The position numbers and the translations under genes were made by a program. Below, in pieces: positions 51,845 to 61,160 of a stretch of 64,000 bases of DNA (its first letter is position 1; every line of letters starts with the position of its first letter). The stretch comes from an uncultured Chitinophaga sp. Lineage in GTDB: Bacteria; Bacteroidota; Bacteroidia; Chitinophagales; Chitinophagaceae. The notes below the pieces were generated by a model that saw only the letters and a list, made by a program, of their open reading frames with translations, was not told the DNA's origin and made no database searches. Where the stretch lies: assembly GCF_946479755.1 (NCBI RefSeq), contig NZ_CAMLHC010000033.1:1-64000 (forward strand). The letters are read 5' to 3'.

Positions 51845-53143
51845 ATGTATCCTAATTTATATTACGCTTTTAGAGACCTGTTTGGCATAGAGATCCCTGC
51901 TTTTAAAATCCTTCAGACATTTGGCTTTTTCGTGGCCGTTGCTTTTCTGGCAGGGGCCTGGGTGTTAACGAAAGAATTGAAGCGCCGTGAACAACTGGGC
52001 TGGCTGAAGCCTGTTGCCGAAACGGTGATGACAGGCGGTCCTGCCGGTACCAGCGAATATATCACCAACGGCATTCTCGGGTTTCTGCTGGGCTGGAAAG
52101 GGTTAGGACTGATCCTTAACTGGGACACGGTATCCCAGAATTTCCAGGGTTTTATCCTTTCCGGGGAAGGTAGCTTCCTGGGCGGCCTCGCCGTGGCGGC
52201 CCTGCTGATTTTCCTGAAATATAACAGCTCCAAAGGCAAAAAAGGGACCGTAGCCAAAAAAGAAACCGTAAGCATATGGCCTCACCAGCGCGTGCCGGAT
52301 ATTATTGTGATGGCGGCCATCGCCGGACTGCTGGGCGCTAAAGTATTTCACAACCTGGAGAACTGGAACGACTTTGTACAGGACCCCATCGGGGCTTTAC
52401 TCTCTTTCAGCGGCCTGACGTTCTACGGAGGCCTGATCGTTGCGACAGTCGTGATCCTGCGGTATGCCCGTAAAAAGCAGATCAGCATCAAACACCTGAT
52501 AGACAGCGCTGCGCCCGCACTGATGCTGGCTTACGCCATTGGTAGAATGGGCTGCCAGTTTTCCGGCGACGGTGACTGGGGCATCTACAACAGCGCCTAT
52601 ATCACAGATACAACCGGCCATGTAGTGCAGGTGGCGCCGGCTGAATTTAACAACGCCGTACAACGGAATATTACTTTCTTCCAGCAACAATACAGCGATA
52701 CCGCCCATATTCCCCATGCGGCATTTGCCAAACCGGCTGCCCTGGGCTTTCTGCCTGACTGGTTCTTTGCTTCCGGTTACGCACACAACGTCGTAAACGA
52801 AGGCGTGCCCCTGCCGGGTTGCGAAGGTCCATACTGCCGCGTGTTACCCGTTGGCGTATATCCTACACCGTTATATGAGATCCTGGCCTGCCTGTTACTG
52901 ACCGGCGTGCTTTGGGCGATCCGTAAAAAAATAACCGTACCGGGTGTCATCTTCGGTATCTACCTCGTACTGAATGGCCTGGAGCGTTTCTTCGTTGAAA
53001 AGATCCGTGTCAACACGAAATACAACATTTTTGGTTTTCATCCCACGCAGGCAGAGATCATCTCTTTCCTGATGATTGTCGGAGGCATTGTCTGGATATG
53101 GTATTGCCGTAAAAAAAATGCAGCTGTTGCGACAGCTGCCTGA
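51845..53143 (+). CDS. lgt: Prolipoprotein diacylglyceryl transferase (enlarged)
   Basis: A 432-residue inner-membrane enzyme that adds diacylglycerol to the lipobox Cys of prolipoproteins. LSFSGLTFYGGLIVA matches the family HGG/L-region; AIGRMGCQFSGDGDWG contains the essential Arg-Gly-Gly-equivalent signature, and PTPLYEI lies near the C-terminus. It is much longer than the usual 260-300 residues because of an extra N-terminal soluble loop (Lys-rich, about 120-150) and an insert before the last helices. It serves the many lipoproteins in this window. The hemerythrin gene follows after eight bases. Confidence 0.88.
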   Translation: MYPNLYYAFRDLFGIEIPAFKILQTFGFFVAVAFLAGAWVLTKELKRREQLGWLKPVAETVMTGGPAGTSEYITNGILGFLLGWKGLGLILNWDTVSQNFQGFILSGEGSFLGGLAVAALLIFLKYNSSKGKKGTVAKKETVSIWPHQRVPDIIVMAAIAGLLGAKVFHNLENWNDFVQDPIGALLSFSGLTFYGGLIVATVVILRYARKKQISIKHLIDSAAPALMLAYAIGRMGCQFSGDGDWGIYNSAYITDTTGHVVQVAPAEFNNAVQRNITFFQQQYSDTAHIPHAAFAKPAALGFLPDWFFASGYAHNVVNEGVPLPGCEGPYCRVLPVGVYPTPLYEILACLLLTGVLWAIRKKITVPGVIFGIYLVLNGLERFFVEKIRVNTKYNIFGFHPTQAEIISFLMIVGGIVWIWYCRKKNAAVATAA

Positions 53144-53151
53144 TATTGAAT

Positions 53152-53580
53152 ATGCAACGTCATTCGGTATTAATACCTTTGTCGCATGAGCACAAGCGTC
53201 TGTTATTCGTATGCCGCTATCTGAAAAAGGATGCAGCGCCCTACGAAGGTTTTCCCCTGGAAACACAGGCCCGGTTTGAATACATGGTGAAAGTGTTCCA
53301 GGAACTCATGGTGCCGCATATTCAAAAGGAAGAATATCTCTTTGAGAAATGCGCCGGTCATGATCCCCGGGTGGATGCATTGATCGCCGAACTGCAGGAA
53401 GAACACCGGGTTATCTCCGGCATGTACAGTGCCATTACCGAAAGCACCCGGCTGGAAGACGATATGGACAAAATAGCCACCAGCCTGGAAGCACACATCC
53501 GGAAAGAGGAACGGGTGTTTTTTGAACTGGTCCAGGAAGTACTGCCTGGTATTCTCGAAAATATCCGCTGGGAAAAATAA
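53152..53580 (+). CDS. Hemerythrin-domain protein
   Basis: A 142-residue four-helix protein with a likely di-iron site: SHEHKRLL near residue 11, PHIQKEEYLF, EEHRVISGMY and HIRKEERVFFELVQ. The order H...HxxxE...H...HxxxE fits hemerythrin / HHE proteins, used for oxygen or nitric oxide sensing, or iron-sulfur repair. It follows lgt closely and may be co-transcribed. The ATG at 53152 is chosen over a TTG six bases earlier. Confidence 0.85.
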   Translation: MQRHSVLIPLSHEHKRLLFVCRYLKKDAAPYEGFPLETQARFEYMVKVFQELMVPHIQKEEYLFEKCAGHDPRVDALIAELQEEHRVISGMYSAITESTRLEDDMDKIATSLEAHIRKEERVFFELVQEVLPGILENIRWEK

Positions 53581-53762
53581 AAAATACTATATCTTGTTAT
53601 AAGAACAATGAGCGGTTTCTGTAAGCAGGTACAGCCGTTACCGGAACCAATCCCTTTTATCTGTGCGCCTTGATGGCAGCCAACTGTAGTAATTTTATCC
53701 CTGTCTTATTAAGACCTTGCATGTCCATTTTTTGTTGAGCTGTTAAACCATCAATCGGTTTT

Positions 53763-54686
53763 ATGTGGAAGGCTTTTGCATATTATTTATTCACTTGTTT
53801 AGCCATCGTTTCCCGGACTTTTGCCGGCATCGGGGAAGATAGTCTGAACCGGTATGACATGCTCGATCCGGAAGACAAACTCTGTGCTTCGTTCACTTAT
53901 CAGCAAGGTACTGTAGTCCTGAACAATGGTATGGTACTGTCGGTGCCGGAAGGGTACCGTTTCCTCGACGCGGTACAGGGACGCACCCTGGTGGAACGCC
54001 TTTGGGGCAACCCGCAGAACCCCGGTTTCCTGGGATTACTGCTGCCACAGCCCGGCAGTCAGCCTGAGAACATCCTCTTTGGTATCGAAATTTCCATGGA
54101 CGAAACAGGGTATCTCAGTGAACAGGAGGCCCGGCAGCTCAATTACGCGGCGCTGATGCAGAAGATGCAGCAGCACCTGCAGCAGGAAAATAACTGGCGC
54201 AACAAGAAAGGGCTGAACACTGTGACGGATATGTACTGGGCCATGCCGCCGGCCTACCATGAAAATGATCATACCCAGCACCTGGTCCGTATCCTGCAAC
54301 TGGGAAAAAACGCTTCCATCCTTAACTATGAAATGCGGATACTGACCCGTACCGGCGCCCTGTCGCTCACAGCCGTGGCCAACACCCGTCAACTCAATGC
54401 GTTGCAGACGCTGATGCCGGCTATGGTGGCTAATATTCATCTGCCGGTAGGGCAGCGTTACCTGGATTTTAATCCGCATACCGATCAGATCGCCGCCTGG
54501 ACCGAAAGGGTGATACGCATGGGGGAGCTCCTCGATGCCGGTCATTTTTTTGAGTGGCTGCTGAATACCTGGCTGTTTGTAGCAGTATGCCTGGTTATGG
54601 TCTTATTTATATATGTCATGCAGTATATCCATCGCCGCCGGGAGCTGCCCAAGCAGTTTTTTCATGTGGACGAGCGGCTGAATTAA
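53763..54686 (+). CDS. DUF2167 membrane-anchored protein
   Basis: A 307-residue protein with a signal peptide (1-21, TFAG), a DUF2167 beta domain opening VPEGYRFLDAVQGRTLVERLWGNPQ (in parts SVPEGYRFLDA, VERLWGNPQNPGFLGLLLP), and a C-terminal membrane helix (WLFVAVCLVMVLFIYVM) with a basic cytoplasmic tail. Proteins of this family are periplasmic-facing, function unknown. A minisatellite begins right after the stop. Confidence 0.82.
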   Translation: MWKAFAYYLFTCLAIVSRTFAGIGEDSLNRYDMLDPEDKLCASFTYQQGTVVLNNGMVLSVPEGYRFLDAVQGRTLVERLWGNPQNPGFLGLLLPQPGSQPENILFGIEISMDETGYLSEQEARQLNYAALMQKMQQHLQQENNWRNKKGLNTVTDMYWAMPPAYHENDHTQHLVRILQLGKNASILNYEMRILTRTGALSLTAVANTRQLNALQTLMPAMVANIHLPVGQRYLDFNPHTDQIAAWTERVIRMGELLDAGHFFEWLLNTWLFVAVCLVMVLFIYVMQYIHRRRELPKQFFHVDERLN

Positions 54687-55271
54687 GCTGCCCATACGAA
54701 ACCCTTTGAACCGGCTCCCCCATACAAAGCCCTTTAGCCAGGCTTCCCTGCCAAAGCCTTTGAACCGGCTCCCCCATACAAAGCCCTTTAGCCAGACTTC
54801 CCTGTCAGAGCCTTTGAACCGGCTCCCCATACAAAGTCCTTTTAGCCAGGCTTCCCTGCCAAACCCTTTTGAACCGGCTCCCCCATACAAAGCCCTTTTA
54901 GCCAGGCTTCCCTGCCAGCCTCTTCCGATGAGGCCGTTGATCCCTCCTTTTTACCGCCTGTACCCTCCATTTCACCTCCCGAACTTCCACAGCAGCTGGC
55001 CTGAAACATTTCCTTTTTTGGGTCGTCTTCTTATTGTTCCCGTTACATATTGCCGTTCATCCCTGGTTATTGACCGTTTGTGTAACAATTAGGTACTATG
55101 TATTGCATGATACCTACTTTTACAATGTAGTTGATAAGCTACTGTAGTTGACAAACCACTGTAGTATATTAACCAAGGTTCTCTAAGAATGGAAAATTAG
55201 TCAAACCAACTGAGCAGCAACCAGGAACGCCTAAAATCTAAAAAACCAGAAAATTCTAAATCCGCCCTTAT
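54687..55271. other. Gene-free stretch with minisatellite and receptor upstream region
   Basis: The first ~235 bases are the tandem repeat at 54688-54922. The rest (54923-55271) has no gene: it becomes A/T-rich towards the receptor gene and carries a short direct repeat, 'ctgtagttgac' / 'actgtagtata', near 55141-55170. No TAnnTTTG box was found. Confidence 0.6.
54688..54922. repeat. 54-bp minisatellite built of diverged 27-bp half units
   Basis: TTTGAACCGGCTCCCC recurs at 54705, 54759, 54813 and 54868, so the period is 54, 54 and 55. Each 54-bp unit is two related 27-bp halves (CCTTTGAACCGGCTCCCC... and CCTTTAGCCAGGCTTCCC...), both ending in CAAAG. There are about four full units plus a partial one at the left. 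Neighbouring units are nearly identical, so the array is young or is being homogenised. Because 27 is a multiple of three, both strands stay open, which creates false open frames. Confidence 0.9.
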
Positions 55272-57749
55272 ATGAAATCAATTTTTAAAGCGTTTGCATT
55301 AACAGCAGGAATGATAAGCGCTGTGTTAACTTCCCAGGCACAAAACGGGCCCAAAGTAGCCGGTAAAGTCATCCGGGCAGGTGAACAACCAATGGAATTT
55401 GCTACCGTAACACTCTTAAAGGCCGGTGACTCTTCCCTTGTAAAAGGAGCAATCGCAGACATCAATGGTAAATATGAATTCGAACAGGTAAAACAAGGTA
55501 AATATCTGGTGGCGGCAGCAGCCGTAGGGATGAATAAAGCCTACAGCAAACCGTTTGAGGTAGGCGCTACCGGTGCAACGGTTCCCGCCCTGGCCATGGA
55601 AGCCGCTTCCAAAAGCCTGAAAGCAGTAGACGTGACCGCCCGCAAACCTTTCGTAGAACAGAGAGCCGATAAAATGGTGGTGAACGTGGAAAGCAGCATC
55701 ACCGCCGCAGGCGGCAACGCCATGGAGGTACTGGAAAAATCTCCGACCATCAACGTGGACAAGGACGGAAACATCTCCATGAAAGGTAAAGGTGGTGTGA
55801 TCATCATGATCGATGGTAAACCTACCAATATGTCCTCCCAGGAAGTGACAGAGCTGCTGAAAAGCATGCCTGCTTCCAACGTGGAACAAATAGAACTGAT
55901 TGCCAATCCTTCCGCCAAATACGATGCCGCCGGTAATGCCGGTATCATCAACCTGAAACTGAAAAAGAACAAAAACTACGGTACCAACGGAAGCGTGAAC
56001 CTGGGCGTTTCCCAGGGGATCAGGGGGCGCGCCAACGGCGGCATCAACCTGAACCACCGCAACGAAAAAGTAAACCTCTTCGGTTCCTATAACTACAATC
56101 ATAGAGAACAGCAGCAGGACCTGGGCGTATACCGCACCATGACCAACGAAGGCCGCTACCAGGTGTTTGATCAGCGTAACATCTCCGAACGTAAGTCAGA
56201 CTACCAGGCGGTTAAACTGGGGATGGATTATTTTGTCGCTAAAAATCACACTATCGGCGTGATGGCTGACCTGGCCCGCCGGGACCGTAAAAGCCCCAGC
56301 GACGCTACCACCAAAATAGGGAATGGTTCCCTCATCGACTCTATCCTGCGCACCCATACAACGGATAACGGAAGATGGCAGCGGGGCGCCTACAACCTGA
56401 ACTACCGCGGTATCCTCGATTCTACCGGCAAAGAGCTGAACATTGATGTGGATTATGCCCGCAACACCAATGAACAGGCGTCTTCTATCTTCGCGCTTAC
56501 CCGCGACGGCGCTGACAAAGCGCTGCTGGGCAGCGACACTTCCCGCAACAACCAGCCTTCCCGCATCGAAATCAAAACGGCCAAGATAGACTATGTGCAT
56601 CCACTGAAAGGAGCTGCAAAACTGGAAGCCGGCCTGAAAACCAGCTTCGTGACCACCGATAACGACGCCCGCTTCGATTCGCTGCGTGCCGGCAACTGGA
56701 TCAGGGATGAGAACCGTTCCAACCACTTTATCTATAAAGAGAACGTTAACGCAGCCTATGTGAATTTCAGCAAACAGTTTAAAAAACTGCATGTGCAGGT
56801 GGGATTGCGCGGAGAACAAACCAATATCAGCGGTAATTCAACATCTACCCAAAACCAGCAGGAGAAAGTGGTGAAGAACGATTCCAGCTACTTCAACCTC
56901 TTCCCCAGCGCGGCACTGACTTACCAGTTGAATAAAAACAATACCCTGGGACTGACTTACAGCCGCCGTGTTCAACGCCCGGATTATGAAGAGCTGAATC
57001 CGTTCGAGTATTACCTGGACCGTTATACCAAGGCTGCCGGTAACCCGGGCCTGAGACCGCAGTTCTCCAATAACTTCGAAATCACACACACCTTCAGGGA
57101 CTTCCTGATCACTTCACTGGGATACACACATACCAAAGACATGATGACGCAGATCCTGGAAGCAGCGGTAGACCGGGCCAGCGGAGATACTTCCGCCGTA
57201 CGTTACCGGTACCAGAATGTGGCCAAGGCCGACAACTTTAACCTGAACGTGTCTGTGCCGATGCCGATCACCAAGTGGTGGACATCTTTCACAACAGTGT
57301 CTGTCTTATATAATATGTACGAAACAGTGGTAGACAAAAACAATGTGAAACTCTCTTCCGCAGGCTTCTTTGGCCGTACGCAACAGACATTCACCCTGGC
57401 TAAAAACACTACCGCCGAAGCCACTTTCTTTTATGTGTCCCCGCAGGTAGCAGAAGAAGGGCTGTTCAGAATGAAGTCCATGTGCTCCCTGGACCTCGGC
57501 CTGCAACAGAAAGTGCTGAAGGGCAAAGGAACACTGAAGCTGAACGTGACAGACGTTTTCAATACCCAATATTTCCGTGGCTCCTTCGATAACGCCGGCA
57601 GGACCACTTCACTCTATAGCAGAAACGATACCCGTCAGGTACGGCTTTCGTTCAACTACCGCTTCGGCAACACCAATGTAAAAGCCGCCCGCAACCGTCA
57701 GACCGGCCTGGAAGCAGAACAAAACCGCGTTAAACAGGGAGGGAACTAA
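55272..57749 (+). CDS. TonB-dependent receptor-like outer-membrane barrel protein
   Basis: An 825-residue outer-membrane protein. Signal peptide about 1-23. A carboxypeptidase-regulatory-like beta domain (about 27-110: VAGKVIRAGEQPMEFATVTLL, shown in part) precedes a plug-like domain (VLEKSPTINVDKDGNISMKG, MIDGKPTNMSSQEVTELLKSM in parts) and a large barrel with YSRRVQRPDYEELNPFEYYLD, in parts. The barrel ends at LSFNYRFGN, and a charged tail follows. This is the OMP_b-brl_3 group common in Bacteroidota. No SusD-like partner is adjacent; substrate unknown. Confidence 0.88.
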   Translation: MKSIFKAFALTAGMISAVLTSQAQNGPKVAGKVIRAGEQPMEFATVTLLKAGDSSLVKGAIADINGKYEFEQVKQGKYLVAAAAVGMNKAYSKPFEVGATGATVPALAMEAASKSLKAVDVTARKPFVEQRADKMVVNVESSITAAGGNAMEVLEKSPTINVDKDGNISMKGKGGVIIMIDGKPTNMSSQEVTELLKSMPASNVEQIELIANPSAKYDAAGNAGIINLKLKKNKNYGTNGSVNLGVSQGIRGRANGGINLNHRNEKVNLFGSYNYNHREQQQDLGVYRTMTNEGRYQVFDQRNISERKSDYQAVKLGMDYFVAKNHTIGVMADLARRDRKSPSDATTKIGNGSLIDSILRTHTTDNGRWQRGAYNLNYRGILDSTGKELNIDVDYARNTNEQASSIFALTRDGADKALLGSDTSRNNQPSRIEIKTAKIDYVHPLKGAAKLEAGLKTSFVTTDNDARFDSLRAGNWIRDENRSNHFIYKENVNAAYVNFSKQFKKLHVQVGLRGEQTNISGNSTSTQNQQEKVVKNDSSYFNLFPSAALTYQLNKNNTLGLTYSRRVQRPDYEELNPFEYYLDRYTKAAGNPGLRPQFSNNFEITHTFRDFLITSLGYTHTKDMMTQILEAAVDRASGDTSAVRYRYQNVAKADNFNLNVSVPMPITKWWTSFTTVSVLYNMYETVVDKNNVKLSSAGFFGRTQQTFTLAKNTTAEATFFYVSPQVAEEGLFRMKSMCSLDLGLQQKVLKGKGTLKLNVTDVFNTQYFRGSFDNAGRTTSLYSRNDTRQVRLSFNYRFGNTNVKAARNRQTGLEAEQNRVKQGGN

Positions 57750-58066
57750 AGATGGTTTTTTAGGTATATATAAGGATGGAAAAACGCGGCCCTTTTCGTC
57801 AGGGCTGCGTTTTCTACCAGTTTACCAGAAATCAGCGTTTCGTCACAAAAAAGCAGGGTTTGGTGGATTTTAAAACAGGAAAAGCACGCTTCCCGGTAAT
57901 TTTATAAAAATTTTTTAAGGAGACATTACAGGTATATATCTATATAAAATATTTATAATTAGATGTTTATGTGTATTTTTTCCTAAGGCCCTTAGTATCA
58001 GTCGTAGAAAATCCCGAAAGAAAGGCCTTTCCGCATGCAACCTTTTTTACAATCATTGTCTTTATA
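57750..58066. other. Intergenic region upstream of the ECF sigma operon
   Basis: No gene. The left part has a terminator (57781-57813). The A/T-rich right part should carry the operon promoter; I see no convincing -33/-7 pair, which would fit a promoter read by the ECF factor itself. Confidence 0.5.
57781..57813 (+). terminator. Intrinsic terminator after the outer-membrane receptor gene
   Basis: Arms AAAACGCGGCCCT (57781-57793) and AGGGCTGCGTTTT (57801-57813); the one irregular pair is G-U in plus-strand RNA. Confidence 0.75.
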
Positions 58067-58633
58067 ATGAAAGCATCAGCAAACAACTTGAATCAGACGC
58101 CAATAGACGGGAATGTAATAGACCGCTGCAAAAGAGGGGATGTTCGCGCATTTCGCGAACTGTATAATGCTTATGCCGCTGCCATGTACAACATCTGTCT
58201 GCGTATGACCAATAACGTTAGTGATGCGGAGGATACCTTACAGGAAGCCTTCATACAGGTACACCGTAACATCGGCAAGCTGGAGCGCGAAGCGAGTGTG
58301 ACAGCGTGGATTAAAAGGATAGTGGTCAACCACTGCCTGAACAATCTCAGAAAGAAAAAAGTGTACTTTGAAGAAGTGGAAGAGGTGGAAGTAGCAGAAG
58401 AAGCAGGTATAGACGAGGATTCCTTCACCTGGACCGTGTCCGCTGTCAAATCAGCCATACACGGACTGCCGCAGGGATACCGCACTGTACTGAACCTCTA
58501 TCTGTTTGAAGACTACTCTCACCGTGAGATCGCCGACATGATGGGTATTACGGAATCCACCGTAAAAACCCAGTACATGCGGGCGAAAGAGAAAGTAAGA
58601 CAAATTGTAAAACAGCAAAATCTCATTCGTTAA
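58067..58633 (+). CDS. ECF-type RNA polymerase sigma factor
   Basis: A 188-residue sigma-70 family factor. Region 2 has DVRAFRELYNAYAAAMYNICLRMT (in part) and DAEDTLQEAFIQVHRNIGKLE (in part), including the DAEDxxQE core; region 4 has the helix-turn-helix EDYSHREIADMMGITESTVKTQ. An acidic linker (EEVEEVEVAEEAGIDED) separates them. Its stop overlaps the next ATG by one base. It should direct its own operon and perhaps other surface genes. The ATG at 58067 is preferred; the longer frame adds non-homologous residues. Confidence 0.93.
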   Translation: MKASANNLNQTPIDGNVIDRCKRGDVRAFRELYNAYAAAMYNICLRMTNNVSDAEDTLQEAFIQVHRNIGKLEREASVTAWIKRIVVNHCLNNLRKKKVYFEEVEEVEVAEEAGIDEDSFTWTVSAVKSAIHGLPQGYRTVLNLYLFEDYSHREIADMMGITESTVKTQYMRAKEKVRQIVKQQNLIR

Positions 58634-59193
58634 TGCCGGAAAATTTTGAAAGTTTTATCCAACAGCACCGGGACGCATTTGAGGAGCCCGGACCTTCACC
58701 CAGAGTGTGGGACGCGTTGGAGAGAGAGTTGGAGGGAAGCCGTAAAGGCAGAATCGTGTCGCTGATGGGCAGAAACTGGTTTAAAGCTGCCGTGATCGCA
58801 GTGCTGTTGGTCAACGCCGCCGTACTGTTTTATATCGCGAAGCATAAACAACATCAGCAGCAGGACCTGGCAGTGGTGATACCGGAAATACAGGACGCCA
58901 AAGTGTATTATACCAACCGCATCAACGAAAAGCTGGAGCTGATCAACGCTTATCCCGCCAATGAGCTGGGGCTTGACAGCGCAGCACGACAAGAATTGCA
59001 GTTACGTAACGATACCTATAAAACACTGGAGAATGAGCTGAAAAACAATCCGGGCAACCAGCGAATCCGGGGCGCCATGATCCGTTATTATCAGCTTAAA
59101 CTGGAGCTGCTTGACAAAATCCTCGAAGAGTTGCAAGATAAACACGCAACTCCCTCCACTCACACAAAAAAACAATATGAAGCTGAAATTTAA
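58633..59193 (+). CDS. Putative anti-sigma factor, single-pass membrane protein
   Basis: A 186-residue protein. The N-terminal cytoplasmic segment (FESFIQQHRDAFEEPGPSPRVWDALE, shown in part IQQHRDAFEEPGPSPRVW) is typical of short Bacteroidota anti-sigma proteins without the zinc HxxxCxxC motif. One membrane helix (about 52-68) is followed by a periplasmic helical region. It overlaps the sigma gene by one base (TAATG), so the two are made together. The next gene overlaps its end by 17 bases. Confidence 0.75.
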   Translation: MPENFESFIQQHRDAFEEPGPSPRVWDALERELEGSRKGRIVSLMGRNWFKAAVIAVLLVNAAVLFYIAKHKQHQQQDLAVVIPEIQDAKVYYTNRINEKLELINAYPANELGLDSAARQELQLRNDTYKTLENELKNNPGNQRIRGAMIRYYQLKLELLDKILEELQDKHATPSTHTKKQYEAEI

Positions 59194-60256
59194 TTTACTG
59201 TTGTGCCTTGTATTGCCACTGTTCACATTTGCTACCAACGGCAGCCTAACATATAAAAAAATCATCAACAAGGAATTCACCGTTAGCGCCGGCACGGCTT
59301 TCAGCCTGAGCAACAAATATGGCAAGGTGGTATTCCATGCCTGGAATAAAAATGAAGTCAAGGCTGTCATCACGATCACCGGTTTCGGCAAGAGCGATCA
59401 GGAAGCGCAGGGAATCGTTGAAAGCGTTAGCATCGATGCCGTCCAGAACGGCGCCAATCTGAGCCTCAACACCGTATATACTTCCTCCAAATCCGGCTCC
59501 TGGTTTTCCTGGGGCAACAAGAAAGACTCCAAAGACTATGTTAATATAGACTACGATGTGTACATCCCGGAAAACCTCTCCCGCCTGAAGGTGGAGAACA
59601 ACTTCGGGGACGTGATAGCAGACAGGCTGAAATTTCCTGCGGAATTGGTGCTCAATTACTGCGCTTACGATATCCGCGACGCGGAAGATCTGCAGCTGAG
59701 AGTGAACTACTGCGATAAAGGCCGTATCGGCAAAGCCAATAAGGTAGTGATAAAGGGGAATTACTCCGACCTGAAAGCGGAGCAGCTGGACCAGCTGGAG
59801 GTAAGCTCCAACTACAGCAACTACATCGTTACCAACCTGGGAACGCTGAAGATCGCCGCTAACTACGACAACTATAAAATTCAGCGGGTGAACAAGGTGA
59901 ATGGCCATGTGACATTTTCCGACACCAACATTGATGACCTGGTGGAGAATATCAACATGAAAATCACGTACGGAGACCTGAACATCAAAAAAGTGCTGCC
60001 CGGCTTCAAAGGAGCAGACCTGGTGCTGACTTTCTCCGACCTGAAACTGAACCTCCCGCGCAAATTACCGTTACAGCTGGACTTCGTGATGGTCAACGGA
60101 GACCTGAGCACCAGCAGCCTTGAGCTGAAAAATGTGAATTCGAATAAAACATCTACCACGCAGATCTATAAAGCGCATGCCGGCGGCGGTGGCGAGGGAT
60201 CACCGGTCATCCGGATCAGAGGTACCAATGCAGACGCCAATGTGACCGGTTACTGA
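59177..60256 (+). CDS. Secreted DUF4097-like beta-repeat protein
   Basis: A 359-residue protein with a signal peptide (1-19, TFATN). The remainder is a repeated strand pattern rich in Asn, Tyr and Asp (VVIKGNYSDLKAEQLDQL, LKIAANYDNYKIQRV), as in right-handed beta-solenoid DUF4097 proteins. It lies third in the ECF operon, overlapping the anti-sigma gene. Likely a surface or periplasmic adhesin-like protein, or the sensor of the envelope signal. No catalytic motif. Confidence 0.75.
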   Translation: MKLKFNLLLCLVLPLFTFATNGSLTYKKIINKEFTVSAGTAFSLSNKYGKVVFHAWNKNEVKAVITITGFGKSDQEAQGIVESVSIDAVQNGANLSLNTVYTSSKSGSWFSWGNKKDSKDYVNIDYDVYIPENLSRLKVENNFGDVIADRLKFPAELVLNYCAYDIRDAEDLQLRVNYCDKGRIGKANKVVIKGNYSDLKAEQLDQLEVSSNYSNYIVTNLGTLKIAANYDNYKIQRVNKVNGHVTFSDTNIDDLVENINMKITYGDLNIKKVLPGFKGADLVLTFSDLKLNLPRKLPLQLDFVMVNGDLSTSSLELKNVNSNKTSTTQIYKAHAGGGGEGSPVIRIRGTNADANVTGY

Positions 60257-60328
60257 TATCGTTACAGTATTCACAACGAAAAAAGCCATTCTAAAACCTG
60301 ATTATAAATCGTTTCTAAAAAAATCCAC

Positions 60329-61063
60329 ATGAAAACAATCTTTAAGTATGTAGCACCGGCCACCTTGTTGGTAGCCCTCTGTGTAGCGTTGGTTTCTTTC
60401 ACCGGCATCCGCACGGAAAGGATAAAAGGCAACGGCCATATGAAATCTGAAAGCCGTCCGGCCGGTAACTTTGACAAGATCTCTACCGGCGGTGTGTTCC
60501 ATATAGAACTGCAGCAGGGCAGCACCAACAGTATCTCGATCGATGCAGAAGAAAACCTGTTGCCTTATATAGAAACAACGATCTCCGGCGGAGAGCTGGA
60601 AGTACGTCCCCGTAGAGGAGTAAATATTGATCCCACCCAGAAAATCATTGTGCACGTGACCTTGCAGCAGGTAAAGAAACTGACTGCCAGCGGCGCCTGC
60701 AGCTATACCGGTAAAGGACGTATTAAATCAGACGACCTGAAGCTGGTTTTCAGCGGCGCTACCCATGCCGACCTGGACCTGAGCGCGAAGAGCCTGGAAG
60801 TGGGCATGTCCGGCGCCAGCCGTGTGGATTTGAAAGGCAGCTGCGAAAAGGTGGCTTACCAGGCTTCCGGCGCTGCTAATATCGACGCGCTGGACTTCCA
60901 GACCGATGAAGCTGAAATTGGTATCTCCGGCAGTGGCGAAGCTAAAGTGGCAGTGGCAAAAAAACTGAACGTGAGCGTGTCCGGTGTGGGCAAGGTAAAA
61001 TATAAAGGCAATCCCGCCGTTAGCCAGTCCGTTTCCGGTATGGGCAACGTGCGTCAAATTTAA
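60329..61063 (+). CDS. Head GIN domain (DUF2807) secreted protein
   Basis: A 244-residue protein with an N-terminal hydrophobic signal (VAPATLLVALCVALVSF). The DUF2807 beta-solenoid begins FDKISTGGVFHIELQQG and contains repeated short rungs with Gly/Ser (LTASGACSYTGKG, GMSGASRVDLKGS, GISGSGEAKVAVA, VSVSGVGKVKYKG). The final G-N-V-R-Q-I end is characteristic. Last gene of the ECF operon. The family is widespread in Bacteroidota and thought to be surface-exposed, but its role is not known. Confidence 0.85.
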   Translation: MKTIFKYVAPATLLVALCVALVSFTGIRTERIKGNGHMKSESRPAGNFDKISTGGVFHIELQQGSTNSISIDAEENLLPYIETTISGGELEVRPRRGVNIDPTQKIIVHVTLQQVKKLTASGACSYTGKGRIKSDDLKLVFSGATHADLDLSAKSLEVGMSGASRVDLKGSCEKVAYQASGAANIDALDFQTDEAEIGISGSGEAKVAVAKKLNVSVSGVGKVKYKGNPAVSQSVSGMGNVRQI

Positions 61064-61094
61064 TTTTTTTTAGATTTAGATTTATATATGTCGG

Positions 61095-61126
61095 GCAGGT
61101 AGTTCACTACCTGCTTTTTCTTTTTT
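61095..61126 (+). terminator. Intrinsic terminator of the ECF operon
   Basis: Stem GCAGGTAG (61095-61102), loop TTCA, CTACCTGC (61107-61114), then a T-rich tract that runs into the next promoter box. Confidence 0.85.
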
Positions 61127-61133
61127 ATATTTG
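61126..61133 (+). promoter_or_regulatory. -7 box of yajQ
   Basis: TATATTTG directly after the terminator T-tract, 27 bases before the yajQ ATG. The -33 region would fall in the terminator stem. Confidence 0.45.
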
Positions 61134-61160
61134 CCGTTCCAAGATAAAAAAAATTGATTT

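Noticed and set aside
54688..54922. CRISPR array
   Set aside because: The repeats are contiguous with no unique spacers, and no cas genes are in the window.
54603..55092. Open frames on both strands over the repeat (54603-54890 minus, 54706-55092 plus) with repeated peptide units
   Set aside because: Both come from the 54-bp repeat, whose length keeps all frames periodic. No start context, no family likeness, and the minus frame runs into the DUF2167 gene.
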